Source: Erwinia pyrifoliae DSM 12163
GTDB lineage: Bacteria; Pseudomonadota; Gammaproteobacteria; Enterobacterales; Enterobacteriaceae
Direction of reading: 5' to 3'
DNA length: 64,000 nucleotides
Assembly (NCBI RefSeq): GCF_000026985.1
Contig: NC_017390.1
Coordinates: forward strand, 3,773,257-3,837,256
Shown: positions 26,580 through 36,184 of the stretch, in pieces
Layout of the letters: every line of letters starts with the position of its first letter
Numbering within the stretch: position 1 is the first letter of the stretch
Notes under the pieces: model-generated
What the model was told of the DNA's origin: nothing
What the model saw: the letters and a program-made list of their open reading frames with translations, nothing else
Database searches by the model: none
Position numbers and translations under genes: made by a program

Positions 26580-28835
26580 ATGCAGCAGCACTCTTCTTGT
26601 GGTTGTGGTCACCACCACGCCAACAAACAGCCCGGGTGCGCGACCCGCTCGCGCCCCGTTATCAAAAAAGTCACCGCCGTTAGTGCAGAAACGCCCTGCT
26701 GTGGCGATGCCGACTGCGGTTTGGCGGATTCACCAGATGAAGAGGCCGACAGGCTGGCGCAAACCGCCCGTTTTAGCTGGCGGGTGCAGGGCATGGACTG
26801 TCCGAGCTGCGCGCAAAAAGTCGAAACCGCCGTCAAACAACTTGCCAACGTTAGTGCGGCCCGCGTGGTTTTTGCCAGCGAAAAACTGCTGGTCGATGCC
26901 AGCGACGATGTGCGTAGCCAGGTTGAACAGGCTGTCGCACGCGTTGGCTTCCGGCTTCAGCGCAGCGATGCGGCAGCACCTGCCGTTGAAGCCCGTTTCT
27001 GGCAGGAAAACCGCAGCGCGCTGGTGCTGGCATTGCTGATGGCGGCCAGCTGGCTGCTCGGTATTATCCATCCTGGCGCGGGGACTTTCGCCTTTACCCT
27101 AACCACGCTGGTTGGCGTCTGCCCGGTTGCGCATCGCGCTCTGCGGCTGATACGCAGCGGCTCACCGTTCAGCATCGAAACCCTGATGAGCGTTGCCGCC
27201 ATTGGCGCACTGTTTATCGGTGCGACGGCCGAAGCGGCGATGGTGCTGCTGCTGTTTACGCTTGGTGAACGGCTGGAGTCATTTGCCGCCGGTCGGGCGC
27301 GCAAAGGGGTGACGGCGCTGATGGCCCTGAAACCTGACCAGGCGCTACGAATTCGCTGCGGACAGCGTGAAAGCGTTGCGGTAAGCGACCTGCGTCCGGG
27401 TGACGTGATTGAAGTCGCCGCCGGCGGGCGTCTGCCTGCCGATGCAAAGTTGCTGAGCCCGTTTGCCAGCTTTGATGAAAGCGCTCTGACAGGGGAATCG
27501 GTGCCGGTCGATCGCCAGCAGGATGAAGCTATCGCCGCAGGCAGCATGAGCGTTGACCGCCCGGTACAGCTGGAGGTTATTTCGGAACCGGGCCGCAGCG
27601 CCATTGACCGCATCCTGCATCTGATTGAGGAAGCCGGGGAGCGGCGTGCGCCAATCGAGCGTTTCCTCACCCGGTTTAGCCGCATTTATACCCCGATCGT
27701 CATGGTGCTGGCGCTGGCCGTGGCGCTGCTGCCTCCGCTGCTGATGGCGACGGCATGGCAGCCGTGGATCTACAAGGGATTAACGCTGCTGCTGATCGGC
27801 TGTCCGTGTGCGCTGGTTATCTCCACTCCGGCGGCGGTAACCTCGGCACTGGCCGCCGCAGCTCGTCGTGGCGCGCTGATCAAGGGCGGTGCGGCGCTGG
27901 AAAACCTCGGCAACGTGCGTACTATTGCTTTCGACAAAACCGGCACCCTGACTGAGGGGAAACCCCAGCTTACCGCCATCATCGCGCTGGACGGCAGCGA
28001 TGAAAACCGGCTTTTGGCTATTGCAGCCGCTGTTGAACAAGGTTCATCACATCCTTTAGCACGGGCAATCGTCGCAGCGGCCGATGCTCGTCAACTGGCG
28101 GTTCCTGCGGCCAGCGATCGGCGTGTGCTGGCAGGCAGTGGCATACAGGCAGTTGTAAGTAATCGCTTACTATCTGTAAGTTCACCGCACAGATTACCCG
28201 AAAATTTATTGGCCCAGCGGCATAAAGAGATAGAAGCACTGGAAAATGGCGGCAATACCGTGGTGATACTGCACGACGAACGACAGCTACTGGCAATCGT
28301 CGTCCTGCGCGACACGCTGCGCGCCGATGCCCGTGGTGCGCTGGCAGAACTGCAGGCGCTGAATATTCAGGCCGTGATGCTGACCGGAGACAACCCGCGC
28401 GCTGCGGCAGCCATTGCCGCCGAGCTGGGCATTGACTACCGCGCCAGCCTGTTGCCGGAAGATAAGGTCAACGCCATCACCAGGCTGCAGCAGCAGCAGG
28501 CGGTAGCGATGGTAGGTGACGGCATCAACGATGCGCCAGCGATGAAAGCCGCCACCATCGGTATTGCGATGGGCAGCGGCAGCGATGTTGCGCTGGAAAC
28601 CGCCGATGCGGCCCTGCCGCATAACCGCCTTGCCGGACTGGCAACGATGATCCGCCTGTCGCGTGCCGCCCACGCCAATATTCGTCAGAACATTGCACTG
28701 GCGCTGGGCCTGAAAGTCCTGTTCCTGATCACCACGCTGCTGGGTATTACCGGGTTGTGGCTGGCCGTACTGGCCGATTCTGGCGCTACGGCGTTAGTGA
28801 CTGCTAACGCACTGCGCTTGCTCGGTAAGAGATAA
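26580..28835 (+). CDS. zntA: Zn(II)/Cd(II)/Pb(II)-exporting P1B-type ATPase
   Basis: Pumps zinc, cadmium and lead out of the cytosol. 751 residues. His/Cys-rich N terminus (CGCGHHH), a heavy-metal-associated domain with GMDCPSC near residue 77, the transmembrane metal site CPC in IGCPCALVISTP, the phosphorylation motif DKTGTLT, HP motif SSHPLA, and GDGINDAPAMK. ATG follows GGAGG. Under the ZntR-type promoter just upstream and ended by a hairpin with T6. Intact. Confidence 0.97.
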   Translation: MQQHSSCGCGHHHANKQPGCATRSRPVIKKVTAVSAETPCCGDADCGLADSPDEEADRLAQTARFSWRVQGMDCPSCAQKVETAVKQLANVSAARVVFASEKLLVDASDDVRSQVEQAVARVGFRLQRSDAAAPAVEARFWQENRSALVLALLMAASWLLGIIHPGAGTFAFTLTTLVGVCPVAHRALRLIRSGSPFSIETLMSVAAIGALFIGATAEAAMVLLLFTLGERLESFAAGRARKGVTALMALKPDQALRIRCGQRESVAVSDLRPGDVIEVAAGGRLPADAKLLSPFASFDESALTGESVPVDRQQDEAIAAGSMSVDRPVQLEVISEPGRSAIDRILHLIEEAGERRAPIERFLTRFSRIYTPIVMVLALAVALLPPLLMATAWQPWIYKGLTLLLIGCPCALVISTPAAVTSALAAAARRGALIKGGAALENLGNVRTIAFDKTGTLTEGKPQLTAIIALDGSDENRLLAIAAAVEQGSSHPLARAIVAAADARQLAVPAASDRRVLAGSGIQAVVSNRLLSVSSPHRLPENLLAQRHKEIEALENGGNTVVILHDERQLLAIVVLRDTLRADARGALAELQALNIQAVMLTGDNPRAAAAIAAELGIDYRASLLPEDKVNAITRLQQQQAVAMVGDGINDAPAMKAATIGIAMGSGSDVALETADAALPHNRLAGLATMIRLSRAAHANIRQNIALALGLKVLFLITTLLGITGLWLAVLADSGATALVTANALRLLGKR

Positions 28836-28836
28836 C

Positions 28837-28871
28837 GGGCTAAGCGCAGCGTCAGGCTATAGCCCTTTTTT
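28837..28871 (+). terminator. zntA terminator
   Basis: GGGCTA (28837-28842) pairs with TAGCCC (28860-28865) and is followed by six T residues. It overlaps the last codons of convergent tusA. The loop is 17 bases, with possible inner pairing. Confidence 0.72.
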
Positions 28872-29102
28872 CAGCAGATATTGATAGGGCAGCGCGTCGA
28901 CGGCCTGTGCCACCAGCGTATGTTCCATAAAACGGCAAAAACCGGGAATGTCACGGGTGGTGGCCGGGTCATCGGCGATAATCAGCAGGGTTTCGCCCTC
29001 CTGCATATGGCGCACGGTTTTACGCACCATCATAACCGGTTCCGGGCAACGCAGCCCCTGGGTATCAAGGGTTTGGTCAGGATTGGCAAATGGGTCGCTC
29101 AT
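28857..29102 (-). CDS. tusA: Sulfur carrier protein TusA
   Basis: Passes persulfide sulfur from IscS to TusBCD for 2-thiouridine in tRNA, and to molybdenum cofactor synthesis. 81 residues as in E. coli. The acceptor Cys19 is in [22 protein letters not shown] at 29102 after the AGAGAACT segment. Single gene convergent with zntA. Confidence 0.96.
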   Translation of the reverse strand: MSDPFANPDQTLDTQGLRCPEPVMMVRKTVRHMQEGETLLIIADDPATTRDIPGFCRFMEHTLVAQAVDALPYQYLLKKGL

Positions 29103-29308
29103 AGTTCTCTCAATAAGGGAAAAGCAAACTTTGCACTATTTTACCCTGGGTCAAAGCAGGTGCAACCATTCAGCCCCACGATAACGTTTGCGCTCAAATC
29201 AACCGTTGCATTGGCAGGCTAAATCGGTAATATGCCGCAAAATCGTACATATCCACTCGATTTCGCGTTGCGGTAAGGCATGGCTCAGCGTGAAAGATGA
29301 AGGACAGG

Positions 29309-29342
29309 ACTGGGTTCCCTCACCCCATAACAGATAAAAAGG
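29309..29342 (+). promoter_or_regulatory. preQ1-I type riboswitch upstream of yhhQ
   Basis: CTGGGTTCCCTCACCCCA followed by TAACAGATAAAAAGG has the preQ1-I layout: a short GGG/CCC stem, a C/T-rich loop, an A-rich tail, and a final AAGG that is also the yhhQ ribosome site 7 bases before the ATG. It closely resembles the Thermoanaerobacter tengcongensis preQ1 aptamer (CTGGGT...ACCCCAG...AACAAAACAAGG) from memory. Ligand binding would hide the ribosome site and shut off uptake of queuosine precursor. Assigned by eye; no covariance search was made. Confidence 0.72.
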
Positions 29343-29348
29343 CTCAAT

Positions 29349-30014
29349 ATGCTCGCATTCAGTTCTCGTCAGCGCCTGCACGCGCTGGTCTGGCTCTCTT
29401 TGTTTCATCTGCTGATCATCCTTTCCAGTAACTACCTGGTGCAGCTGCCAGTCACTATTTTCGGTCTGCATACCACCTGGGGTGCTTTCAGCTTCCCGTT
29501 TATTTTTCTGGCGACCGACCTGACGGTGCGTATTTTCGGCGCACCGCTGGCGCGGCGCATTATTCTGGCGGTGATGGTGCCTGCGCTGTTTGTCTCATAT
29601 GTCATTTCAGCGCTGTTTTATCAGGGTGAATGGCAGGGCTTTGCGGCACTCGGGCAGATGAACCTGTTTGTGGCGCGTATCGCCTGCGCCAGCTTTATGG
29701 CCTATGCGCTCGGCCAGGTGCTGGATATCCAGGTCTTTAACCGCCTGCGCCAGAAAGCGGCATGGTGGATAGCACCCGCTGCGGCGATGTTCCTCGGCAA
29801 TATCAGCGATACGCTGGCCTTCTTCTTTATCGCCTTCTATAAAAGCAGCGATCCGTTTATGGCTACGCACTGGGTTGAGATTGCGCTGGTGGATTACAGC
29901 TTTAAGGTCCTCATCTGTATGCTGTTCTTCCTGCCGGCTTACGGCCTGCTGCTGAATGCGATGCTGAAGCAATTAACAGAGAAATCTAATCCCCCCCGGG
30001 TGAATTTCGGCTAG
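29349..30014 (+). CDS. yhhQ: Queuosine precursor (preQ0/preQ1) transporter YhhQ
   Basis: Inner-membrane importer of 7-deazaguanine precursors of tRNA queuosine (COG1738). 221 residues as in E. coli, with about six hydrophobic segments. FPFIFLATDLTVRIFGAPLARR, FLGNISDTLAFFFIAF and VDYSFKVLICMLFFLP are family marks. The upstream preQ1-type riboswitch supports the substrate assignment. Confidence 0.93.
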   Translation: MLAFSSRQRLHALVWLSLFHLLIILSSNYLVQLPVTIFGLHTTWGAFSFPFIFLATDLTVRIFGAPLARRIILAVMVPALFVSYVISALFYQGEWQGFAALGQMNLFVARIACASFMAYALGQVLDIQVFNRLRQKAAWWIAPAAAMFLGNISDTLAFFFIAFYKSSDPFMATHWVEIALVDYSFKVLICMLFFLPAYGLLLNAMLKQLTEKSNPPRVNFG

Positions 30015-30154
30015 TCTGATACTCTGCCTACCTGAAACACCCACACAGATGGCTTCAGGTAGTGATATTGTCACTACCAGCGGGTTGCTTTTATGCAGTG
30101 AATACGCTTGTATCCATGCTTAGCGACACGCGACCAATTTTAAAAGGGACTCTG

Positions 30155-30709
30155 ATGCGTAACTTACTGAAGTATGCCGGAATTGCAGTGCTGGTCACGG
30201 GCCTCGCAGCCTGTGATGGCAACAATGATAAAGCCGCTGATAATCAGGGCGTCAGCAGCAGCCAGTCAGCGCAGAACGTCACGCTGATGGATGGCAAACT
30301 GAGCTTTGCATTACCGCCGGGGATGAGTGATAAGAGCGGCAAGCTCGGAACCCAGGCCAACAACATGCACGTTTATGCCGATGAGTCTGGCCAGAAGGCG
30401 ATCATTGTTATCGAAGGCGACAGCAGCAATGAAGGGCTGGATACCCTGACGGAGCGCCTGGAAGCGCAGCAGCGCAGCCGCGATCCGCAGCTTCAGGTGG
30501 TGACCAATAAAACTATCAGCGTGAAGGACCATGAGCTACAGCAGCTGGACAGCGTGATCTCTGCCAACAATCAGTCCTCATGGTCTTCCGTGGTATTGGG
30601 CAAAATCGACGGCAAGCTGCTGACCCTGCAAATTACCCTGCCCGCTGATAATCAGCAGCAGGCACAGACTGAAGCAGAAAGCATTATTAACTCCATCACG
30701 CTGAAATAA
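30155..30709 (+). CDS. dcrB: Inner-membrane lipoprotein DcrB
   Basis: Lipoprotein required in E. coli for phage C1/C6 DNA entry and linked to envelope and lipoprotein processing. 184 residues with the ATG at 30155: [16 protein letters not shown], lipobox LAAC with Cys20, a low-complexity linker, then [21 protein letters not shown] matching E. coli. An upstream in-frame extension to 30062 is not conserved. Ends at a bidirectional terminator marking the border with the iol locus. Confidence 0.95.
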   Translation: MRNLLKYAGIAVLVTGLAACDGNNDKAADNQGVSSSQSAQNVTLMDGKLSFALPPGMSDKSGKLGTQANNMHVYADESGQKAIIVIEGDSSNEGLDTLTERLEAQQRSRDPQLQVVTNKTISVKDHELQQLDSVISANNQSSWSSVVLGKIDGKLLTLQITLPADNQQQAQTEAESIINSITLK

Positions 30710-30722
30710 TTGCCAGCGTATA

Positions 30723-30756
30723 AAAGCCGCCTTCACAAAGGGGTAAAGGCGGCTTT
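30723..30756. terminator. Bidirectional terminator between dcrB and iolE
   Basis: AAAGCCGCCTT pairs with AAGGCGGCTTT around a 12-base loop, with A/T-rich flanks on both sides. It serves convergent dcrB (+) and iolE (-). Confidence 0.85.
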
Positions 30757-30766
30757 CTGCAGGTGA

Positions 30767-31663
30767 TTATAAACCGGCGTGTTGACGAATGTACTGGCGT
30801 GCTTTTAGCGCATATGCAAACGGGTTCGCCAGCGCCGGGTCCTGTTCCGCTTCCACCACCATCCAGCCCCGGTAGCCGGCATCGTCGAGGATTTTGAATA
30901 CCGGGTCGAAATTAATCACGCCGTCGCCCGGCACGGTGAAGGTTCCTCTCTTTACACCATCCAGGAATGACAGCCGTTGCGCCTTCACCTCTGCCACTAT
31001 CTCGTCACGCACGTCCTTCAGATGCACATGATTAATACGCGCCAGGTGTTGTTCCAGCATGGCCAGCATGGCTTGCTGCGAGCCTTCCGAGTAGTAAGCA
31101 TGGCCGGTATCAAATAGCAGGTACACGTCATCATTGGTCTGCGCCATAAAGCGATCCACCTCATCACGGGTTTGGATCGCAGTGCCCATATGATGATGCA
31201 GACCAACGGTCATACCCTTCTCGGCCGCCAGTTTTGCCAGCTCGTTGTAGCCTTCCACCGTCAGCCGCCACTGTTCATCGCTAAAGTGCGGCTTCTCTTC
31301 CAGTACCGCTTTTGACGTTCCCTGAATACTGAAACTCTGCTCAGAACAGCCGATGACTTTCGCCCCCATCGCATGCAGAAAATCCCGATGATTGATAAAC
31401 TCATCAAGCGTTTTTTCCCTGTCGCCTTTAGCAAAAAAGGTACTGAACCAGGCATTGACGATCTCAAGCCCACGGATATCCAGCATCGGCTTCAGAACCA
31501 CCGGGTCACGCGGATATTTGCTGCCCACCTCACTGCCGGTAAAGCCCGCCAGCGCCATCTCACTGATAATCTGCTGGAAGCTGTTCTCTTTGCCTAGCTC
31601 CGGCATGTCATCGTTAGTCCAGCCGATCGGCGCAATAGCCAGTTTGACCTTATTTTTGTCCAT
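30767..31663 (-). CDS. iolE: Myo-inosose-2 dehydratase
   Basis: Converts 2-keto-myo-inositol to 3D-trihydroxycyclohexane-1,2-dione, step two of inositol breakdown; metal-dependent TIM barrel of the AP endonuclease 2 superfamily. 298 residues from the ATG at 31663, which has GGGGA six bases upstream. [14 protein letters not shown] at the start, [11 protein letters not shown], and metal-site FDTGHAYY and INHVHLKD. Last gene of the iolD-G-H-E unit. Confidence 0.95.
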   Translation of the reverse strand: MDKNKVKLAIAPIGWTNDDMPELGKENSFQQIISEMALAGFTGSEVGSKYPRDPVVLKPMLDIRGLEIVNAWFSTFFAKGDREKTLDEFINHRDFLHAMGAKVIGCSEQSFSIQGTSKAVLEEKPHFSDEQWRLTVEGYNELAKLAAEKGMTVGLHHHMGTAIQTRDEVDRFMAQTNDDVYLLFDTGHAYYSEGSQQAMLAMLEQHLARINHVHLKDVRDEIVAEVKAQRLSFLDGVKRGTFTVPGDGVINFDPVFKILDDAGYRGWMVVEAEQDPALANPFAYALKARQYIRQHAGL

Positions 31664-31707
31664 ACGTGTTCCCCAGGATTGAGCGTGCGGCACAGGCTGC
31701 CGCGCAG

Positions 31708-32592
31708 TTATTTGCACAGCAGCTCGCGTTCGATCAATTCGCGCGTTTCCACCGCCTGATATTTCATTTTTTCCGGATAACCGAACAGCGAAGAGGCGAT
31801 AATCGATTCGCCACCGACCGGATAAGTGCGGTTGGCAAAATCCATCTCACGCAGCGTCTGGAACAGCGTCGGGAAGTCGACTTCCCCTTCGCCCACCCCG
31901 ACATGCTGGTGAACCACGGCGTCAACGCCCGGCGGATTAACAATATAGCGGCAGTGTTTGGTGTGGTTCATGGTGTCAGCGATCAGCACATGCGACAGAT
32001 CTGCACCGGCATACTCCAGCATGCTCTTCACATCCCCTTTGCCTTTGTCGTAGAAAAAGGTATGCGGCACGCTGTAAAGATATTTGACGTTATCACTGCG
32101 AAACGATTTCACCAGATCGGCGGTCTCATTGTTCTCTTCACAGAAGTCCCACGGGTGAGACTGGATTTCAATGCGGATCCCTTCACGCTCGACAATCGGC
32201 AGCAGCTCCTCCATTGAGCGATAGAACATCTCTTCACAGATTTCTGGCTCATTCGGGTTACCGGAAAGTTCGGTATTGATCACCTGCACCCCAGTTTCCA
32301 CCGCAATCTCAATCATCCGTTTCCAGTTACGCGCCGCGGCCTGGCGGCGCGCTTCGTCCGGACCAGACCAGCGGTACACCACGATATAAGAGGAGATTTC
32401 CAGCCCGGTCGCGCGCAGCGCGTTCTTGTACTCGGTAATAATTTCACGGCTGGCTTTCGGATGTTTATAGAACGGGTTGATCTGCGGATGGGGCGACTGC
32501 TCAATATATTTATAGCCCCAGTCAGCCACCTGGTGAACCATTTTGGTGATGCCCAAATCTTTAATGACATCAACGTCAAAGGCAATTTTCAT
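31708..32592 (-). CDS. iolH: IolH-like sugar isomerase/epimerase
   Basis: AP endonuclease 2/xylose isomerase-like TIM barrel, very close in character to Bacillus IolH ([14 protein letters not shown] start; [29 protein letters not shown]), whose precise reaction in the iol pathway is not settled. 294 residues from the ATG at 32592 with GGAG seven bases upstream. Metal-site residues in [14 protein letters not shown] and [13 protein letters not shown]. Sits between iolG and iolE. Confidence 0.88.
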   Translation of the reverse strand: MKIAFDVDVIKDLGITKMVHQVADWGYKYIEQSPHPQINPFYKHPKASREIITEYKNALRATGLEISSYIVVYRWSGPDEARRQAAARNWKRMIEIAVETGVQVINTELSGNPNEPEICEEMFYRSMEELLPIVEREGIRIEIQSHPWDFCEENNETADLVKSFRSDNVKYLYSVPHTFFYDKGKGDVKSMLEYAGADLSHVLIADTMNHTKHCRYIVNPPGVDAVVHQHVGVGEGEVDFPTLFQTLREMDFANRTYPVGGESIIASSLFGYPEKMKYQAVETRELIERELLCK

Positions 32593-32651
32593 CAGAATCT
32601 CCGTCATAAAAGCAGTACGGTGTTTAGCCGCTATCCCACCCGCAAGCGGGT

Positions 32652-33662
32652 TTAGCGGTAGAATGCCGGGCGCTGCGGTAATTCAATCGGCTCTACGCTA
32701 CCGCTGTCCTGCGCTTTCAGGCAGGCGTCCGCAGCTACCGAGGCGGCATAACCGTCCCAGGCGGATGGCCCGTTCAGCTTTCCGGCGCTGGCGTCATTAA
32801 TAAATGCCTGCAGCTCAACGTCATAGGCCGCGATGAAACGATCTTTCCAGTCGGTAAGGATCGCCGTCGACAGCCGGGCATCCTTGCGCATTTGTACCGC
32901 AGACGGCTCCGGTAGCCTGGCGATGCCGTTTTCACCGACCACTTCACACTGGATGTCGTAGCCGTATGCGCAGTTGACAAAGATCTCCACGTCAATGCGA
33001 ATACCTTTGCGGGTTTCGAACAACACCACCTGCGGATCGCGCAGCTTGCCATGTGTTTTACTGGTTGAGCGCGGGAACACCACCTGCACCGACTTGTACT
33101 CGTCTTCGGTCAACCAGCGCAGCACGTCCAGCTCGTGGATCAGGGTGTTGGTGATGGCCATATCGGTGGTGTAACTCTCCGGTACGGTAGGATTGCGGTG
33201 CGCGCAGTGCAGCATCAGAGGTTCACCAATTTCTCCCTGGGCAATAACGTTTTTCAGCGCCCGATAGCCACTGTCGTAAGGGCGCATAAAACCCACCTGC
33301 ACCAGGCGTTTACCAAACTTGATTTCAGCATCAACAATGCGGCGGCAGCCTTCAGCACTCATTGCCAACGGTTTTTCGCAGAATACCGGTTTACCCGCCG
33401 CGATCGCCGCCAGAGTGAACTCTTCGTGAGTGGGATCCCAGGAGGTCACCAGCAATGCATCCACATCAGGTGATTTCACCACATGGTAACCATCGGCAAA
33501 GACCTGCGCTTCAATACCGATACGGGCCAGCGCCGCTTTAGCCCCTTCCACGTTGATATCAGAGACGGCAACCACCTGCGCGCCCTGCAACACTTTGCTG
33601 CAGCGGCGGATATGTTCCTGGCCGATAGCGCCCGTTCCGATTACACCAAGTCTTAATGTCAT
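32652..33662 (-). CDS. iolG: Myo-inositol 2-dehydrogenase
   Basis: Oxidises myo-inositol to 2-keto-myo-inositol with NAD+, the entry step. 336 residues. Rossmann motif [12 protein letters not shown] at the N terminus, the conserved Lys in FCEKPLAMS near 97, and the GFO/IDH/MocA catalytic region [15 protein letters not shown]. Second gene of the minus-strand unit, 98 bases after iolD. Confidence 0.96.
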   Translation of the reverse strand: MTLRLGVIGTGAIGQEHIRRCSKVLQGAQVVAVSDINVEGAKAALARIGIEAQVFADGYHVVKSPDVDALLVTSWDPTHEEFTLAAIAAGKPVFCEKPLAMSAEGCRRIVDAEIKFGKRLVQVGFMRPYDSGYRALKNVIAQGEIGEPLMLHCAHRNPTVPESYTTDMAITNTLIHELDVLRWLTEDEYKSVQVVFPRSTSKTHGKLRDPQVVLFETRKGIRIDVEIFVNCAYGYDIQCEVVGENGIARLPEPSAVQMRKDARLSTAILTDWKDRFIAAYDVELQAFINDASAGKLNGPSAWDGYAASVAADACLKAQDSGSVEPIELPQRPAFYR

Positions 33663-33760
33663 GGCCTTTCCTTACTGAGTAGGGGAAACCGGGCTAACCG
33701 ACCGCACTCCGGTGACAAGGTTAACGCCCGTTCGATCTGAAACACAAAACGCATCAATGA

Positions 33761-35701
33761 TTAATATTCACGCGCCTGGTCGATATGTTGGTTCAGCACC
33801 TGCGCTACCGCATCGATGCGCGGCGAGTTGGACACCTGAGCCCCGCCTACACGCCACCAGCTTAAGTACTTGTGGATCATGGTTTTTGGCAGGACTTTAA
33901 TATCAATCAGCGTCGATACCGTTTCTTTCTGCGCAGCAATCAGCGCCGTATGCAGCTGCTCAAGCGTGGTCACACGCCAGGTTTTACAGCCGTAACCCGC
34001 CGCAATTGCCGCGAAGTCCACCGGGATCAGGCCACCGTTCAGCCTGCCGCCTTCAGCATCGCGGAAACGGAATTCGGTGGTGAAACTGTCCATACCGTGT
34101 TCCATTTGCAGGTTGTTGATACAGCCGTTGGCCATGTTATCCAGCAGGATCACGTTGATTTTTGCGCCCTCCTGAATCGAGGTCACCAGCTCGGAGTGCA
34201 GCATCATAAAGGAGCCATCCCCCACCAGGGCATACACCTCACGCTGCGGCTCAGCCAGCTTGACGCCCAGTGCGGCATTCACCTCGTAGCCCATGCAGGA
34301 ATAGCCATATTCGACGTGATAGCTGTTGTCATCTTTGGTGCGCCACATACGTTGCAGATCGCCCGGCAGGCTGCCCGCAGCCGCCACGATCACCGCATTG
34401 CCTGGCAGATGCTCATTGAGCGTCCCCAAGACGCTGCTCTGTGTCAGAAAGGAGTTGGTGAGATGGTTAAATTCGGCGTATAGCGCTGAACGGTCGATAT
34501 TATCGTCAATTTCCGGAATAAAATCGTCGCCGCTGTAGACTGCCGAATAAACACGTTGCGTCTCTTTCAGCAGCCTGCTTTGTGCCTGGGAGACTTTTTC
34601 GCCCCAGCCATGCTGAAAACCCGTCGCCGCCAGACGGCTGTTAATCGCGTTCAGCGCTTCCCGTGCATCCGCCACCATCTGCACGCCATCCAGTTTACAG
34701 GCATCAAAGTGGCTGACGTTGATGTTGAGGTAGCTGGCATCCGGGTGCTGGAAAATCCATTTCGACGCGGTGGTGAAGTCGGTGTAGCGCGTGCCGATGC
34801 CGATCACCAGATCGGCCTCTTTTGCCAGCAGGTTCGCCGCCAGACAGCCGGTTTCCCCGACGCCGCCGACGTTTAACGGATGATCGGACAGGATCGTGCC
34901 TTTACCGGCCTGGGTTTCGGCAAACGGGATCTGATAGCGTTCCACAAAAGCGCGTAAGGCATCGCCTGCGCCGGAGTATTTCACCCCGCCACCGCAGATA
35001 ATCATTGGTTTTTTCTTTGCGGCAATCAGCGCCAGCGCGTCAGACAGCGATCCTCCAGTCGGCAGGCGGCGATCCAGCCGGTGCACGCGCTTCTGGAAGA
35101 AATAGTCCGGGTAGTCATACGCTTCGCCCTGCACGTCCTGCGGCAGGGAAAGGGTTACCGCACCGGTCTCCGCCGGATCGGTCAACACGCGCATGGCATT
35201 AATACAGGCCGTCATCAGCTGCTCCGGTCGACTAACGCGATCCCAATATTTGCTGACGGCGCGAAAAGCATCGTTGGTACTGATGCTTAAATCGTGGCTC
35301 TGTTCAATCTGCTGCAACACCGGATCCGGCTGGCGGCTGGCGAACACATCTCCCGGCAGCAGCAGCAAAGGAATGCGGTTAGCACTGGCGGTGGCGGCGG
35401 CAGTAATCATATTTGCCGCTCCCGGCCCGACGGACGAACTACAGGCGATAATCTCGCGGCGCAGCTTTTGTTTAGCAAAACCTGTCGCCGCGTGTGCCAT
35501 ACCCTGCTCGTTACGCCCCTGATACACCACCAGATCGCCACTGTCCTGCTCCAGCGCCTGGCCTAAACCCAGCACGTTTCCGTGGCCGAAAATAGCGAAA
35601 ATGCCTTTAACAAACTTACTTTCCACGCCATCCACCGACAGATACTGGTTGTCGAGGAATCTGACCAGCGCCTGTGCGGTGGTTAATCTGATCTTGCCCA
35701 T
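33761..35701 (-). CDS. iolD: 3D-(3,5/4)-trihydroxycyclohexane-1,2-dione acylhydrolase
   Basis: Thiamine-diphosphate enzyme that opens the ring of diketo-inositol to 5-deoxy-glucuronate, step three. 646 residues, the family length. N-terminal pyrimidine domain with [13 protein letters not shown] and the catalytic Glu region, central domain, C-terminal diphosphate domain with [14 protein letters not shown] and the NMANGCINN cofactor motif. ATG at 35701 follows AAAGGAACAGCAT. First gene of the iolD-G-H-E transcript, divergent from iolC. Confidence 0.96.
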   Translation of the reverse strand: MGKIRLTTAQALVRFLDNQYLSVDGVESKFVKGIFAIFGHGNVLGLGQALEQDSGDLVVYQGRNEQGMAHAATGFAKQKLRREIIACSSSVGPGAANMITAAATASANRIPLLLLPGDVFASRQPDPVLQQIEQSHDLSISTNDAFRAVSKYWDRVSRPEQLMTACINAMRVLTDPAETGAVTLSLPQDVQGEAYDYPDYFFQKRVHRLDRRLPTGGSLSDALALIAAKKKPMIICGGGVKYSGAGDALRAFVERYQIPFAETQAGKGTILSDHPLNVGGVGETGCLAANLLAKEADLVIGIGTRYTDFTTASKWIFQHPDASYLNINVSHFDACKLDGVQMVADAREALNAINSRLAATGFQHGWGEKVSQAQSRLLKETQRVYSAVYSGDDFIPEIDDNIDRSALYAEFNHLTNSFLTQSSVLGTLNEHLPGNAVIVAAAGSLPGDLQRMWRTKDDNSYHVEYGYSCMGYEVNAALGVKLAEPQREVYALVGDGSFMMLHSELVTSIQEGAKINVILLDNMANGCINNLQMEHGMDSFTTEFRFRDAEGGRLNGGLIPVDFAAIAAGYGCKTWRVTTLEQLHTALIAAQKETVSTLIDIKVLPKTMIHKYLSWWRVGGAQVSNSPRIDAVAQVLNQHIDQAREY

Positions 35702-36184
35702 ATGCTGTTCCTTTCTCTTTGCCAGCCTTGCACCGGATGCCTGGCGGTGAGAGCGTTAAGTGAAACGTGAGTCAATTATAAACAAATATTTTTTTCACTA
35801 AATACCATTGCAGAAGAAACATTTCATTTTGCGAGTGAGATCAAATTATGCGCTGAAACCGGGAAAATTTGCTTGTCCAGCAAGGGGAAAATGAAACGAT
35901 AATGCCCCCGCATCGATAACAGGAAAAATTGTTTCATTTCAATAGGTTTTCAAGCATGAGCTTAATCTGAAAAGTGGGCCGGACACGCCTCTGAAATAGC
36001 GTGAAATAACTGACTTACGGTGCGCAATGTCGCCAGCAATCTCAGAGTTTTAACCATTTCACATTTTCGGTTTGATAGTTTCATTTAAAATTTAATTTGG
36101 AATTTTTATTTCCTATAGTATCTTATATTACCGCAGGCGCTTGGCCGCCGGAATGCTGGGTGCATAACAGAGGAAACAACAGGT
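35702..36184. promoter_or_regulatory. Divergent iolD/iolC control region with repeated TGAAAC motifs
   Basis: A 483-base AT-rich gap holding both promoters. TGAAAC or its complement GTTTCA occurs at 35761, 35854, 35892, 35931 and 36078, and a related AGAAACATTTCATTTT lies at 35814-35829. These are candidate sites for the RpiR-type regulator encoded at 38325. Binding has not been shown; the claim rests on recurrence only. Confidence 0.5.
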
